A stretch of 64,000 nucleotides of DNA from Sphingobium sp. DEHP117. GTDB taxonomy: Bacteria > Pseudomonadota > Alphaproteobacteria > Sphingomonadales > Sphingomonadaceae. The position numbers were made by a program, and so were the translations under genes. Each line of letters opens with the position of its first letter. Positions within the stretch are counted from its first letter, which is position 1. The stretch spans positions 1 to 64,000 of the forward strand of contig NZ_JAPFBJ010000005.1 in the NCBI RefSeq assembly GCF_030867385.1, in the 5' to 3' direction. Below are positions 36,126-44,539 of this stretch, piece by piece. Under the pieces are notes generated by a model. It was not told where the DNA came from, made no database searches, and was given only the letters and a program-made list of their open reading frames with translations.

Positions 36126-36830
36126 ATGACCGGCTATCTCGGCTCGAAACAGGTTTCGGGCGCATATCAGGCTGTGATTGCCAATATGCCGCCGCACGAT
36201 ACCTACATTGAGACGCATCTAGGCTCCGGCATCGTCCTCCGGCGCAAGCCTCCCGCTGCCCGCTCGATCGGCCTCGAAATTGATCCGGCTACCTTTGAGT
36301 GCTTCGGCTCGATCGCGGCAGAGGAATCGAGCGCGTTCGATGGCGCGGCCGTCGAAACCTACAACGTCGATTGCCTCGCCTTCCTGCGCGATTTCGACTT
36401 TTCGGCCGCTGGGCGCGTGCTGATCTATGCTGATCCGCCCTATGTCCTCGCCACGCGCTCCCATCCGGGCACGCGCTACCGCTATGACTATACGGACGCG
36501 GACCATAGGGAACTGCTGGCCGTCCTCGATGCGCTGCCCGCCTCGGTGATGATTTCAGGCTATCCCTCGTCCCTGTATAGCGAGCTGCTGCCCGCGCCGC
36601 GCTGGCGCGTCCTGTCCTATCAGGCCATGACGCGAGGCGGGCCGCGCACCGAATGTCTATGGATGAACTATGCGCCCGATGCGGCGCATTGGGCCACCCA
36701 TGCCGGGGTGGATTTCACCGATCGCCAGAGGATCAAGCGCAAGGCGGCACGTTGGAAACGCATGTTTAGCGAGCTGCCTGCGGGCGAGCGAATTGCGATC
36801 CTCGCCGCGCTGCTGGAAGTGGACTCATAG
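36126..36830 (+). CDS. D12-class adenine-N6 DNA methyltransferase (Dam-like)
   Basis: 234 residues from ATG 36126. It opens MTGYLGSKQ, the Dam-type start. The SAM-binding ETHLGSGIVL is at 29-38 and the catalytic DPPY at 103-106 (YADPPYVLAT). A short or diverged target-recognition region lies between. No restriction enzyme gene is adjacent, so it looks like an orphan methylase that could protect plasmid DNA in new hosts. The upstream 148 bp after the kinase contain no promoter I can name. Confidence 0.85.
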   Translation: MTGYLGSKQVSGAYQAVIANMPPHDTYIETHLGSGIVLRRKPPAARSIGLEIDPATFECFGSIAAEESSAFDGAAVETYNVDCLAFLRDFDFSAAGRVLIYADPPYVLATRSHPGTRYRYDYTDADHRELLAVLDALPASVMISGYPSSLYSELLPAPRWRVLSYQAMTRGGPRTECLWMNYAPDAAHWATHAGVDFTDRQRIKRKAARWKRMFSELPAGERIAILAALLEVDS

Positions 36831-36935
36831 CAGGCCAGCACCGCACTCGTTGCCGTTGTGAAATGATTAACCAAAGCATCCTAGATCAGCCCTGCGACCC
36901 GAAGAACCTTTCTCGATCATTTAGGTTCTTTCACT

Positions 36936-36972
36936 GGACCCGGCTGCATTAGCTGTCGGGTCCATCTTTTTG
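36936..36972 (+). terminator. Rho-independent terminator after the methyltransferase gene
   Basis: GGACCCG and CGGGTCC form a stem (36936-36942 and 36957-36963) followed by ATCTTTTTG. The stem, loop and T-run all suit the + strand, 105 bp after the methylase stop. Confidence 0.75.
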
Positions 36973-37047
36973 CGCCCCCAGCTCGTCCACCAACATTTAA
37001 CCAAGGCGGGCAAGGGTCCGATTACCGCTCCTGTGTCAAAAGAGGCG

Positions 37048-37212
37048 ATGAACGGCGATAACAACAGGCCCTTTTCGCGCGGCGATTTGTCGGCGCTTCT
37101 GCTGCTGCTGTTCACGCTCGCCATGATGGCCTATAATTATTCGCATCCAGAGTGGGCGAGCCAAGGCGGCATATGGGCCTACATTGTTCCCCGCCACGGG
37201 ACAGCATCATAG
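37048..37212 (+). CDS. small single-span membrane protein, 54 aa
   Basis: ATG 37048 opens a 54-codon frame: a polar start (MNGDNNRPFSRGDL), one hydrophobic helix (SALLLLLFTLAMMAY), and a short tail. AGAGG stands 3 nt before the ATG. The family was not recognised. It converges with another tiny membrane protein 10 bp away. Confidence 0.45.
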   Translation: MNGDNNRPFSRGDLSALLLLLFTLAMMAYNYSHPEWASQGGIWAYIVPRHGTAS

Positions 37213-37222
37213 GCGTGCGCGC

Positions 37223-37372
37223 CTATCCGATGACTGAACGGACAAAGCGGACGATCGGCGGCCCAACGCCCGCGAGGAAGGCAAGCCCGGTAAGCGCCAG
37301 CAATCCCCAAAACTCGATGTGGATAAGCAAGTCGCTGCCGGTATCGTCGTTCGGATCGGGCCATTCCTTCAT
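37223..37372 (-). CDS. small membrane protein, 49 aa
   Basis: The minus-strand frame from ATG 37372 to TAG 37223 gives an acidic start (MKEWPDPNDDTGSDLL), then a hydrophobic segment (FWGLLALTGLAFLAGVGPP) and a basic tail (IVRFVRSVIG). This topology is typical of real small membrane proteins and follows the positive-inside rule. Its upstream region contains the three CATAGACG palindromes, which may control it. The ribosome site is weak. Function unknown. Confidence 0.5.
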   Translation of the reverse strand: MKEWPDPNDDTGSDLLIHIEFWGLLALTGLAFLAGVGPPIVRFVRSVIG

Positions 37373-37446
37373 GGCACCGGATGATTACGGCTCCGGCTCG
37401 ATGCTGCAACCTCCTAAGCCAGCAAGGAGGCTTCACCGGCCCGCAT

Positions 37447-37524
37447 CATAGACGGGAACGTCTATGCCACCGGCGACATAGACGCGGGCGGCTATGCTGC
37501 AGCACATAGACAGCGGCGACTATG
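37447..37524. promoter_or_regulatory. three 20-bp CATAGACG-type palindromes (sites 2-4)
   Basis: CATAGACGGGAACGTCTATG at 37447, CATAGACGCGGGCGGCTATG at 37477 and CATAGACAGCGGCGACTATG at 37505 are related to the perfect palindrome at 34858. Spacings are 30 and 28 bp, about three helical turns, which suits cooperative binding. The last overlaps the stop of the XRE gene, and the group lies upstream of the 49-aa membrane gene. They may be XRE operators or, less likely, iterons. Confidence 0.6.
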
Positions 37525-37765
37525 CTTCAGCGGCCAACATTTCCGAGACAGGGCACCCGATCGCGTCCGCGAGCTGCGCCATAACATCCAAGGTCGGATT
37601 GGCCTTCCCGTTCTCGATAAACGAAATGTAGGAAGCCGTGACGCCGGTTTGCTCATGCAGCATCGCTTGCGACATTTTGAGGGCCTGCCTCCGCGCCCTC
37701 AACCGCTTCCCGAATAATTTGCTCAACGGGTGCGCCATATCGTCCAAACGTAGGTATATTGCCAT
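37520..37765 (-). CDS. XRE-family HTH regulator
   Basis: An 81-residue protein (72 if started at ATG 37738). It is one Cro/C1-type helix-turn-helix domain: FGKRLRARRQALKMSQAMLHEQTGVTASYISFIENGKANPTLDVMAQLADAIG. It is divergent from the next gene with only 26 bp between, so their promoters overlap. It is the best candidate to bind the CATAGACG palindromes around it. This is inferred from proximity. Confidence 0.8.
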   Translation of the reverse strand: MAIYLRLDDMAHPLSKLFGKRLRARRQALKMSQAMLHEQTGVTASYISFIENGKANPTLDVMAQLADAIGCPVSEMLAAEA

Positions 37766-37791
37766 TCTGGAACCTGCTTCGGAGTCGGGTG

Positions 37792-38193
37792 ATGATGGAC
37801 TTGAACGACGAACAATATCACCGCCTCCAACATGCTATAGCCCTCACGCGCGAAAGCCTCGCTATCGCGGCGGAGCTGGGCGACGATCTATCAGCCTTCC
37901 AACTGAAACACGCGCTCCATTCGCTGCATTACATTAGCGAGCTAGAGGCCGAAGGCCATGACGATCGGGAGCCTGTCACCCTGACCGTGGATGAAGCGAA
38001 GGCCCCGCGAACTGCGAGAACAATGCGAGACACGGACTTGAGCGATGAACAATATCGCCGCCTCCTCCACGCTATAGACCTCGCACGGGAAAGCCTCGTT
38101 ATCGCGGTGGAGATGGACGACGACATAACCGCCTTCCATCTCAAAACCGCGCTCCGTTCCCTCGACTATTCTAGGAAGTTGGTTTCCGCTTGA
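37792..38193 (+). CDS. unknown protein made of two copies of a 50-residue helical repeat
   Basis: 133 codons from ATG 37792 (GGAG 7 nt upstream). Residues 2-50 and 83-133 are copies of one unit: DLNDEQYHRLQHAIALTRESLAIAAELGDD and DLSDEQYRRLLHAIDLARESLVIAVEMDDD. The last copy ends LRSLDYSRKLVSA. The linker is acidic. Both copies look like two-helix hairpins. No family was recognised. It converges with traC with only 1 bp between. Confidence 0.65.
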   Translation: MMDLNDEQYHRLQHAIALTRESLAIAAELGDDLSAFQLKHALHSLHYISELEAEGHDDREPVTLTVDEAKAPRTARTMRDTDLSDEQYRRLLHAIDLARESLVIAVEMDDDITAFHLKTALRSLDYSRKLVSA

Positions 38194-38194
38194 T

Positions 38195-41100
38195 CTAGCG
38201 TCGAACGCTGCGGCGCTGGGCCGGTTGATCGTCTCCGATAACCGGCCCGGAACGCTTCCTTTCGCGTTCGTCGTCCAGCTTGATCCGGGGAGCCTCCCGC
38301 TCCTGCTGACGCGGGTTCTCGATCGCCGCCCTGATCTGGCGCACCGCGCCTTCACGGCCCAAGCGGCTGTTCTGCTGCAAGTCGTTGAAGTCGGTGAAGC
38401 GTGCCGGGTCGGCCTGCTGCTCGCCGGGGGCGAAGGTCGGGAAGACCGGAACGCCGTTCACGGCCTGCGCCGCTTGGGTCGCCTTCTCCTTGCCGGGATT
38501 GTAGCCGAATTTCTCCAAGACGCGCTGATCGTCCTCGCCCATGATGAAAATCGGCTTGTCGGGGTAACGCTCGCGCAACGCGGCTGCGACGGCGGGGAGG
38601 TTGCCGGAATCGAACGCCGCGACGGTCGCATGGTCCACCACGCTAGAGACGGTCGCCATCGTCGCGTAGCCTTCGCCAATCATAATGCGCGGGGCCTTGT
38701 CGAGCGCGGCTAGTGCGGCCTGCGGCGTCACGCCCCCGTTGACCACATGGAAACAGCTTTCCTTGTGGCTCTCCTTCGCAAAACGCTTCGTGCCGTCTTC
38801 CTGAATATATTGCGTCGTCCAGTGCTTGCCGCTGGTGTCGATCGCCGGAAGGTGGATTGTAGTATCGCTGGCGCTGGCGAGCGCGCCGATCGTCGGCGCA
38901 ATACCCTTCCTCTCCATGTAGGGCGTTGCCTGCTCGATCTGACGGCATTGCGCGGCGCGCTGCTGCACGCGCTCGGCCGTCGCATCATATGTCGCCGCCC
39001 GCTCCCGCTCGCGCTCCTCTCGCTTGGTGGCGGCCTCGGCGTTCAACCGGGCCTTTTCCTCCTCGCTCAACGTGTAGCCGGTGCTTTTCCATCGCATATC
39101 CAGCCCCGAACGGTTGTTCTTGATGTAGCCCGCTGGGTGGCCATCGGTGAAGGCGACATAGAAACCCGCCGCCTCGCCCTTTCCATCGCCCTGTGCCGGA
39201 ACGCGGTGGGTCTTGCCGTCCATCATCGGGTGCCCTGCGGGAACCTCAAGGCCAAGAGATTTCATCGCGTCGGCAAATTCGACCTCCGGGCTTTTCGCCT
39301 CCTTCTGGCGCGGCTGATTGTCTATTTTCCAGCGCGCCAGCTTCTCCGGGTCCGCGCCCTCCGGCGCATACCAGCTCTTGCGAGCGGCATCCCATTTCGC
39401 GCCGTTGGCTTTGGCAAGGGTTCGTTCGCCATAAGGCACCGCCAGATATTCGCGTGCCTGTCGCGGGGTTTCCTGCATCGTTTGCCCTTCCTGCGGCTGC
39501 TCCGGGGCCGTGGGGCGCTGCGCGCGCTCGCCGGGGAGCGATTGGCCTAGATCTCCTGCGGGTGCCTCTACGGCGCTTGAAAGCCATTTCTGGAACGGCT
39601 CGACATTAGCGCCTGCCGGAACATACCATGACTTTTCGGCCTTATCCCATTTCGCGCCCAAGGCTTTCGCCTCGTCCTTTTCCCGATAGGGGACCGCAAG
39701 ATATGTGCGGGTGGAAGGCTCTGGCGCGGCGTCCCGCTGGTCGGTCGCGGCGATGCCCAAGGGCGGCGAATTGACCGCATAGAGAGGGGCCAAGCCCTGC
39801 CGCTCGCGGCGCTCATCGGCATATTGCTCGGCCTTCAAATTGACAAGGCGGGCAACGTCCTCCGGGTTCTGGTCGCGGCCGTCAAAATCGGTGATCTGGT
39901 TCGGCCCAAGCGACAAGGCGATATAGCGGCGGCGTTCGCTATCTGCGGAATAGCCCGCCATAAGGTTTCGCTCGCCGTTCGGGGTTATCATCGTGCCGAT
40001 CGGCCCGACGCCCTCAAATTGCCGTCGAACGGTGTGCATCGGCCCGCCACTATCAACCGGCTCCCAACCGTGCTTGTCGATCAGCGCGCGCAAAGTGCGG
40101 TCGGAATAGTGCTGCTGCGGCTCCGGTATAGGATCGCCTATGGCGGCAACGGCCCCGGCTGCGGCGGCCCATCTGTCGCCGCTATGGTCTGTCAGCCGCT
40201 CGACCGTAAACCCGGAGGCATTGAGCGCCGCCGCAAGCCCCGGTCTGGCGAAGGCGGCCTTTATACGCTCGTCCAGCTCCATATTGAGGTCGTCGGATAT
40301 TACTAGGTCCGCTTCCTCGTTCCCCTCGAAATGGGGGCCGTTCTGCCACTCCTCATAGGCTTGAACAGTCTTGGCCATGTCCGCGACCGCAAGCCGATCG
40401 CCCTCATCAAGATCATTCTGGCGATACTCCTGCGCCTGCTGGAAGTCTGGCGGTAGAGTAACGCGGAACCTGTCAAAATCCTCGCGCGTGGCAGGCCGGA
40501 TTTGATCTAGCGGACTGGCATAGAATGGCCCGTTAATCGGGTTGCGCCCGTCTATATTGCTGGCAAGAACGCCCAACATCGCCATGCCCGGCTGCTGATA
40601 GCAAAGCGTATTTTCGTTGCTGACGAAATATTGCGTATGGTCGTGTGCCTGCTCGACCTGCTGAACCTGTTTTTGTTCCAGCGCCAGAACATAGGTATGA
40701 ATCTTCTCGGCGTCCGATGCGGCACGGACAATCTCAAGCGGGTCTTCCTCAAGGACTTTGATCCATGATCCGACATAGGCCGCGTGCTGCTCCGGGTCGT
40801 GGCCGATCTGCAATTCCTGCCCGGTTATGAGGCTCGCAATCTCGGCCCGCAATTCTTCGCGGGCATAGCCTTCCGAACCGAACGGGTGCGCCAAATCCCG
40901 GTCAAGGCGGTTGGGGTGGCCAGTCCAGTGCCCCAGCTCGTGCAGCGCCGTGGCGTAGAACCGATCCGCGCTCGGAAACTGGCTCCGCAACGGCAAGGTG
41001 ATGCTGTCGGTCGAAGGCCGATAATAGGCGCGGTCGCCCGCTTCCTCGGTGATTTTCGCGCCCGACGCCCGCAAGATGGCCTCGGCCCGCTCCACCGGAT

Positions 41101-41554
41101 TCCATTCGTGCGTAGTGGTGACGATCGGGGCAAGCCCGTCGATCTGCTCGGCGTTGAACACCACGGCATAAAACGCACGGGGCCGCTCAAGCTCGACCTT
41201 CTCTTTCCTCTGGCGACCCTCGGCATCCAGAACGGGCTTACCGCTCTCGTCCCGAACTACCCGCTCCTCCTCGAACTGCCAGTATTGGACAAGGGAGCCT
41301 TTCTCGCCCTTCCGCACCTGTGCGCCTTGGGCTGCGGCCTGCTTGTATGTCAGCCAGCGATTATCAGCCCGGCCCTCGGACATGAGATTGAGGACATTGA
41401 CGCCGCGATAGCGTTTCCCCGTGGTGGGGTTGAACGGCAACCCGCTGCTGCCCGTCGCCTCCCAAGGCTTTTGCCAAGGGGCGGTGCCCTGCTTCAACTG
41501 CTCTATCAGCTTGTCGGCAACGCGCTGGTGAAAAGGTATCTTGCCCTCGGCCAT
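38195..41554 (-). CDS. traC: TraC-type primase with ArdC/zincin N-terminal domain
   Basis: 1,119 residues. The N-terminus is an ArdC-type ssDNA-binding domain (HQRVADKLIEQLKQGTAPWQKPW) joined to a zincin-like domain with HELGH at 205-209. Two DUF5710 repeats follow (YLAVPYREKDEAKALGAKW and YLAVPYGERTLAKANGAKW). The C-terminus is a TraC-like toprim primase with IMIGEGYATMATVSS and FIMGEDD. RP4 TraC (about 1,060 aa) primes the transferred strand and is exported to the recipient. The antirestriction-type N-terminus would act there too. It is last of the tra genes on this strand, 18 bp after traD. Confidence 0.85.
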   Translation of the reverse strand: MAEGKIPFHQRVADKLIEQLKQGTAPWQKPWEATGSSGLPFNPTTGKRYRGVNVLNLMSEGRADNRWLTYKQAAAQGAQVRKGEKGSLVQYWQFEEERVVRDESGKPVLDAEGRQRKEKVELERPRAFYAVVFNAEQIDGLAPIVTTTHEWNPVERAEAILRASGAKITEEAGDRAYYRPSTDSITLPLRSQFPSADRFYATALHELGHWTGHPNRLDRDLAHPFGSEGYAREELRAEIASLITGQELQIGHDPEQHAAYVGSWIKVLEEDPLEIVRAASDAEKIHTYVLALEQKQVQQVEQAHDHTQYFVSNENTLCYQQPGMAMLGVLASNIDGRNPINGPFYASPLDQIRPATREDFDRFRVTLPPDFQQAQEYRQNDLDEGDRLAVADMAKTVQAYEEWQNGPHFEGNEEADLVISDDLNMELDERIKAAFARPGLAAALNASGFTVERLTDHSGDRWAAAAGAVAAIGDPIPEPQQHYSDRTLRALIDKHGWEPVDSGGPMHTVRRQFEGVGPIGTMITPNGERNLMAGYSADSERRRYIALSLGPNQITDFDGRDQNPEDVARLVNLKAEQYADERRERQGLAPLYAVNSPPLGIAATDQRDAAPEPSTRTYLAVPYREKDEAKALGAKWDKAEKSWYVPAGANVEPFQKWLSSAVEAPAGDLGQSLPGERAQRPTAPEQPQEGQTMQETPRQAREYLAVPYGERTLAKANGAKWDAARKSWYAPEGADPEKLARWKIDNQPRQKEAKSPEVEFADAMKSLGLEVPAGHPMMDGKTHRVPAQGDGKGEAAGFYVAFTDGHPAGYIKNNRSGLDMRWKSTGYTLSEEEKARLNAEAATKREERERERAATYDATAERVQQRAAQCRQIEQATPYMERKGIAPTIGALASASDTTIHLPAIDTSGKHWTTQYIQEDGTKRFAKESHKESCFHVVNGGVTPQAALAALDKAPRIMIGEGYATMATVSSVVDHATVAAFDSGNLPAVAAALRERYPDKPIFIMGEDDQRVLEKFGYNPGKEKATQAAQAVNGVPVFPTFAPGEQQADPARFTDFNDLQQNSRLGREGAVRQIRAAIENPRQQEREAPRIKLDDERERKRSGPVIGDDQPAQRRSVRR

Positions 41555-41572
41555 ATCCTCGCCTCCTCCCGA

Positions 41573-41824
41573 TTAGTCGGCGTTGCGCGCTGCCGCGATC
41601 AATTCGCCGCGTCCCGTGGCGATCGGCTCCGCGTCACCATCAAGCCCTTCCTCGGCCTCGCGCGCGTCGGCCTCGCTCATGGCATCCTCAACAAAGGCCC
41701 CCGCCCGCTCCGCCTCCTCCGGGTCGAACTCCACAACCGCGCCGGGCGTCTCGGCGTCGGCAAGTTTGCGCGTCACCAGCTCGTCAAGGGTGGGCACGTC
41801 CTGCGCATTGGGTTGATCCGTCAT
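41573..41824 (-). CDS. traD: small conjugal transfer protein (TraD position)
   Basis: 83 residues starting [21 protein letters not shown], acidic and helical, ending IAAARNAD. The ATG at 41824 overlaps the traE stop, and traC follows 18 bp later. RP4 traD is a small gene at this very place, between traE and traC. The symbol is given by gene order, since the protein has no motif of its own. Confidence 0.6.
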   Translation of the reverse strand: MTDQPNAQDVPTLDELVTRKLADAETPGAVVEFDPEEAERAGAFVEDAMSEADAREAEEGLDGDAEPIATGRGELIAAARNAD

Positions 41825-44001
41825 GCTCGTTCTCCTTTGCTGAAATCGGGCTGTCCCTTGTTGTCGAAATAGGTCTGTTTGCAACCGGGATAGGCGCTGC
41901 AACTCCACCAGAAGGCCCCCTTCTTTTTCGCGGAAGGACGCCGCACTAGGCCAGCGCCGCACGCTTGGCATTTGTGCTGCTGCGACGGCACGGGCGCGGG
42001 AGCCTTCACCAGCTCCGGCTTGCCCGCCTTGTCATTGGCGGTGAATTTACAGCCGTCGGCATAGCCGGTGCAGGACCAAAAATAGCCCTTGCTCCCTTTG
42101 ATCCGGCGCAGCGGCTTGGAACATGACGGGCAAGGCGGCGCGTCGATCGCTATGGCAAGGCCCTGCTCTTTCACCCGCGCGACCTCGCGGCCGACATAAT
42201 CGGCCAGTCCGCGAACGAATGTCATGGCATCGCTCTTGCCCTCGGCAATCGCGCGCTGCTGTTCGTGCCAAATGGCGGTCATGTCGGGAAATTTCGCCTG
42301 ATCCGGCAAGGCGTCATAGAAGCCGCGCGCCTGCGGGGAGCTGACGATATTCTTGCCCTTCTCGATCAAAAAGCCGCGATCGAAAAGCGTGGCTATGATG
42401 CTGTCGCGGGTCGCCGGGGTTCCAATTCCGCCATGCTCGCCCGCCTTCCCCTTGTCCTTCTCGATCAGGAGTTTCCTAAGCCGCTCGTCCCGAACATATT
42501 TGGCCACCCGCGTTAGGTCGGTCAAAAGCGTGGCCATCGTATAGAGCGGCTTGGGCTTGGTTTCCTGCTGGTCGGCGCTGGCGGAAAGGCATTGCCCGGC
42601 CATGCCCGACGCGATCGAACGCAAATCGGCCGCAAGGGTGTCCTCGTCCTCGGCAATGTCCTCATTGCCTACATCGTTCTTATAGAGAACCGTCCAACCC
42701 GGCTTGGTCACAACCTTGCCCCGCGCGGCAAAGGCGTGACCCGCAACCTCTATCTCGATTTCGGTCTGGTCATATTGGTTCGCGGGCCAGAACTGCGCGA
42801 CATAGGCGCGCGCGATCAGCATATAGATTCGCTGCTCCGGCTCTGTCAGCGCGGCAAAATCGGCCGTGGCTTCGGTCGGAATGATGGCGTGATGCGCGGA
42901 AACCTTCTGCGAGTTGAAGGCCCGGCTTTTTATCGCCGGGTCCGCGCGCTGCGCGATCGCCGCCAGCATCGGGACCGTCGCGGCGACGGCCGCCAGCACG
43001 CCGGGGGCGTCCGCGTGCTGCTCATCACTCAAATATTCGCTGTCGCTGCGGTTGTAGGTGATAAGGCGATGCTTCTCCCGCAACGCCTGCGTAATGTCCT
43101 TCACCTGATTGGGCTTATAGCCGAATTTCCGTGCGGCATCGGTTTGCAGCTTCAAGAGGTTGTAGGGCAGCGGCGGCGCTGCCTCTTTCGCCGTGGTCTT
43201 GGCGCTGGCGATGCGAGCCGGTTGCCCCTGCACCGCCCCGGCTACCGCCGTCGCAAAATTGCGGTCGATCAAGCGGCGCTGCTCATCAACCGGGTCGCCC
43301 TCCCCGATCTGGTAGCGCGCGGGAAAGGTCAGCCCGGCGAAACTGAACTGGCCCGAAACCGTGTAATAATAGCTCTTGGTGTGCGCCTCAAAATCGCGGT
43401 CACGGCGGACGACAAGGCCCAAGATAGGGGTCTGCACGCGGCCGACGCTAAGAACGCCCTGAAACCCCCGCGCCTGCGCCGCGAGGGTATAAGCGCGGGT
43501 CATGTTCACGCCATAGAGCAAGTCGCCCACGCTGCGCGCCTCGGCCGATGCGGACAACCCGGCAAATTCACGGTTATCCCGCATGGACGCCAAGGCCCGC
43601 TGCACAACCTTTAGATTGTTGTCATTGATTAGCAGGCGTTGGACCGGCAACCGGCTCCCGGCCCATTGCAGAATCTCGTCAACAATAAGCTGGCCCTCAT
43701 CGTCGGGGTCGCCCGCGTGAATGACGCTCCGCGCCGATTTGAGAAGTTTGCCGATCGTGCGGAGCTGGGCGCTCGTCTTGGCGACGGGCCGCTTTTCCCA
43801 CGGGATGAAGCTGATCGGCAGCGCGGCCATGTTCCACGGGTCTTGCGGGTCCACCAGCTCAAGCATGTGGCCGATCGCCCATGTCACATAATGACGGCCG
43901 CAATCTATGAAGCCGTCTTGTCGCGCCCCTCCCCCAAGGCCCTCGGCAATGGCCCGCGCGAGTTCGGGCTTTTCAGCAATGACAATGATCTCCCCGCTCA
44001 T
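41821..44001 (-). CDS. traE: type IA DNA topoisomerase III (TraE)
   Basis: 726 residues. The toprim start is [21 protein letters not shown] with [12 protein letters not shown]. The strand-passage domain has [17 protein letters not shown] and the catalytic tyrosine in [13 protein letters not shown]. Two C-terminal zinc ribbons follow (CPSCSKPL...[11 protein letters not shown] and CQACGAGL...[10 protein letters not shown]). It matches RP4 TraE, a topoisomerase not strictly needed for transfer. It is 4 bp after traF and overlaps traD. Confidence 0.9.
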   Translation of the reverse strand: MSGEIIVIAEKPELARAIAEGLGGGARQDGFIDCGRHYVTWAIGHMLELVDPQDPWNMAALPISFIPWEKRPVAKTSAQLRTIGKLLKSARSVIHAGDPDDEGQLIVDEILQWAGSRLPVQRLLINDNNLKVVQRALASMRDNREFAGLSASAEARSVGDLLYGVNMTRAYTLAAQARGFQGVLSVGRVQTPILGLVVRRDRDFEAHTKSYYYTVSGQFSFAGLTFPARYQIGEGDPVDEQRRLIDRNFATAVAGAVQGQPARIASAKTTAKEAAPPLPYNLLKLQTDAARKFGYKPNQVKDITQALREKHRLITYNRSDSEYLSDEQHADAPGVLAAVAATVPMLAAIAQRADPAIKSRAFNSQKVSAHHAIIPTEATADFAALTEPEQRIYMLIARAYVAQFWPANQYDQTEIEIEVAGHAFAARGKVVTKPGWTVLYKNDVGNEDIAEDEDTLAADLRSIASGMAGQCLSASADQQETKPKPLYTMATLLTDLTRVAKYVRDERLRKLLIEKDKGKAGEHGGIGTPATRDSIIATLFDRGFLIEKGKNIVSSPQARGFYDALPDQAKFPDMTAIWHEQQRAIAEGKSDAMTFVRGLADYVGREVARVKEQGLAIAIDAPPCPSCSKPLRRIKGSKGYFWSCTGYADGCKFTANDKAGKPELVKAPAPVPSQQHKCQACGAGLVRRPSAKKKGAFWWSCSAYPGCKQTYFDNKGQPDFSKGERA

Positions 44002-44005
44002 GCCG

Positions 44006-44539
44006 TCACCACGTCACTACGGGTTTGATAGGGGCGGTCACTTGCCGCGCGCTGATCGGCCCGAAATAGCGGCCGTCGAAAGAGGCCGCGCCATCGCCAA
44101 GGACAAGGATTTCCCCGTCGCCTAGCGTCCAATCGGCATTGAGCCGGGGCAAGGCCCGCCCTGCCCCATCGGCAAGTTGCGGGGCGCTGTCGGGGACAAG
44201 GCGGCCGTTGATCCGCACGCCCTGCCCGCCAATCTGAACGCGGTCGCCTTTAGCGGCTAAAATCCGCTTCATCATTTCATAGCTTCCGCTGGGGCAGTCG
44301 CCGGGTTCGATGTAGCGCCTACGCAACGCCTCCAAAAAGGGCGGCGCTGCGGGCGGACAGAACGCCACAAGATCGCCCTTTTGCGCGGTCCCGCCCGTCG
44401 CCCGATAGACGCCTAGCGGGATGCTCGGCGTAGCGTTGAAGCGAAGGCCCGCCGCCTTCGCGCCAAGCATGGCGATCATGGCCCCCGCCACGCCACAAAC
44501 CGCATAGCGGCTGACCTTGGCGAAGCTCGGCCGCTTCAT
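44006..44539 (-). CDS. traF: TraF serine peptidase, pilin maturation/cyclisation
   Basis: 177 residues of the S26 family. A membrane anchor is at about 10-30. The nucleophile is Ser39 in ATPSIPLGVYR and the general base Lys91 in MMKRILAAKGDR. A GRYFGPISARQV end follows. RP4 TraF (178 aa) cuts TrbC prepilin and closes it to a ring. Its ATG overlaps the traG stop. A KorB operator sequence lies inside the gene (44249-44261), coding for part of RILAAKG. Confidence 0.92.
   Translation of the reverse strand: MKRPSFAKVSRYAVCGVAGAMIAMLGAKAAGLRFNATPSIPLGVYRATGGTAQKGDLVAFCPPAAPPFLEALRRRYIEPGDCPSGSYEMMKRILAAKGDRVQIGGQGVRINGRLVPDSAPQLADGAGRALPRLNADWTLGDGEILVLGDGAASFDGRYFGPISARQVTAPIKPVVTW
44249..44261. 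promoter_or_regulatory. KorB operator sequence inside traF
   Basis: TTTAGCGGCTAAA, an exact match to the 13-bp IncP KorB site. It lies within coding sequence, as some RK2 sites do, so it may serve partition or be chance codon use. Confidence 0.6.

Noticed and set aside
37447..37524. Replication iterons
   Set aside because: Only three degenerate copies, each itself palindromic, with a fourth before a distant gene. An operator role fits better, though iteron function was not strictly excluded.
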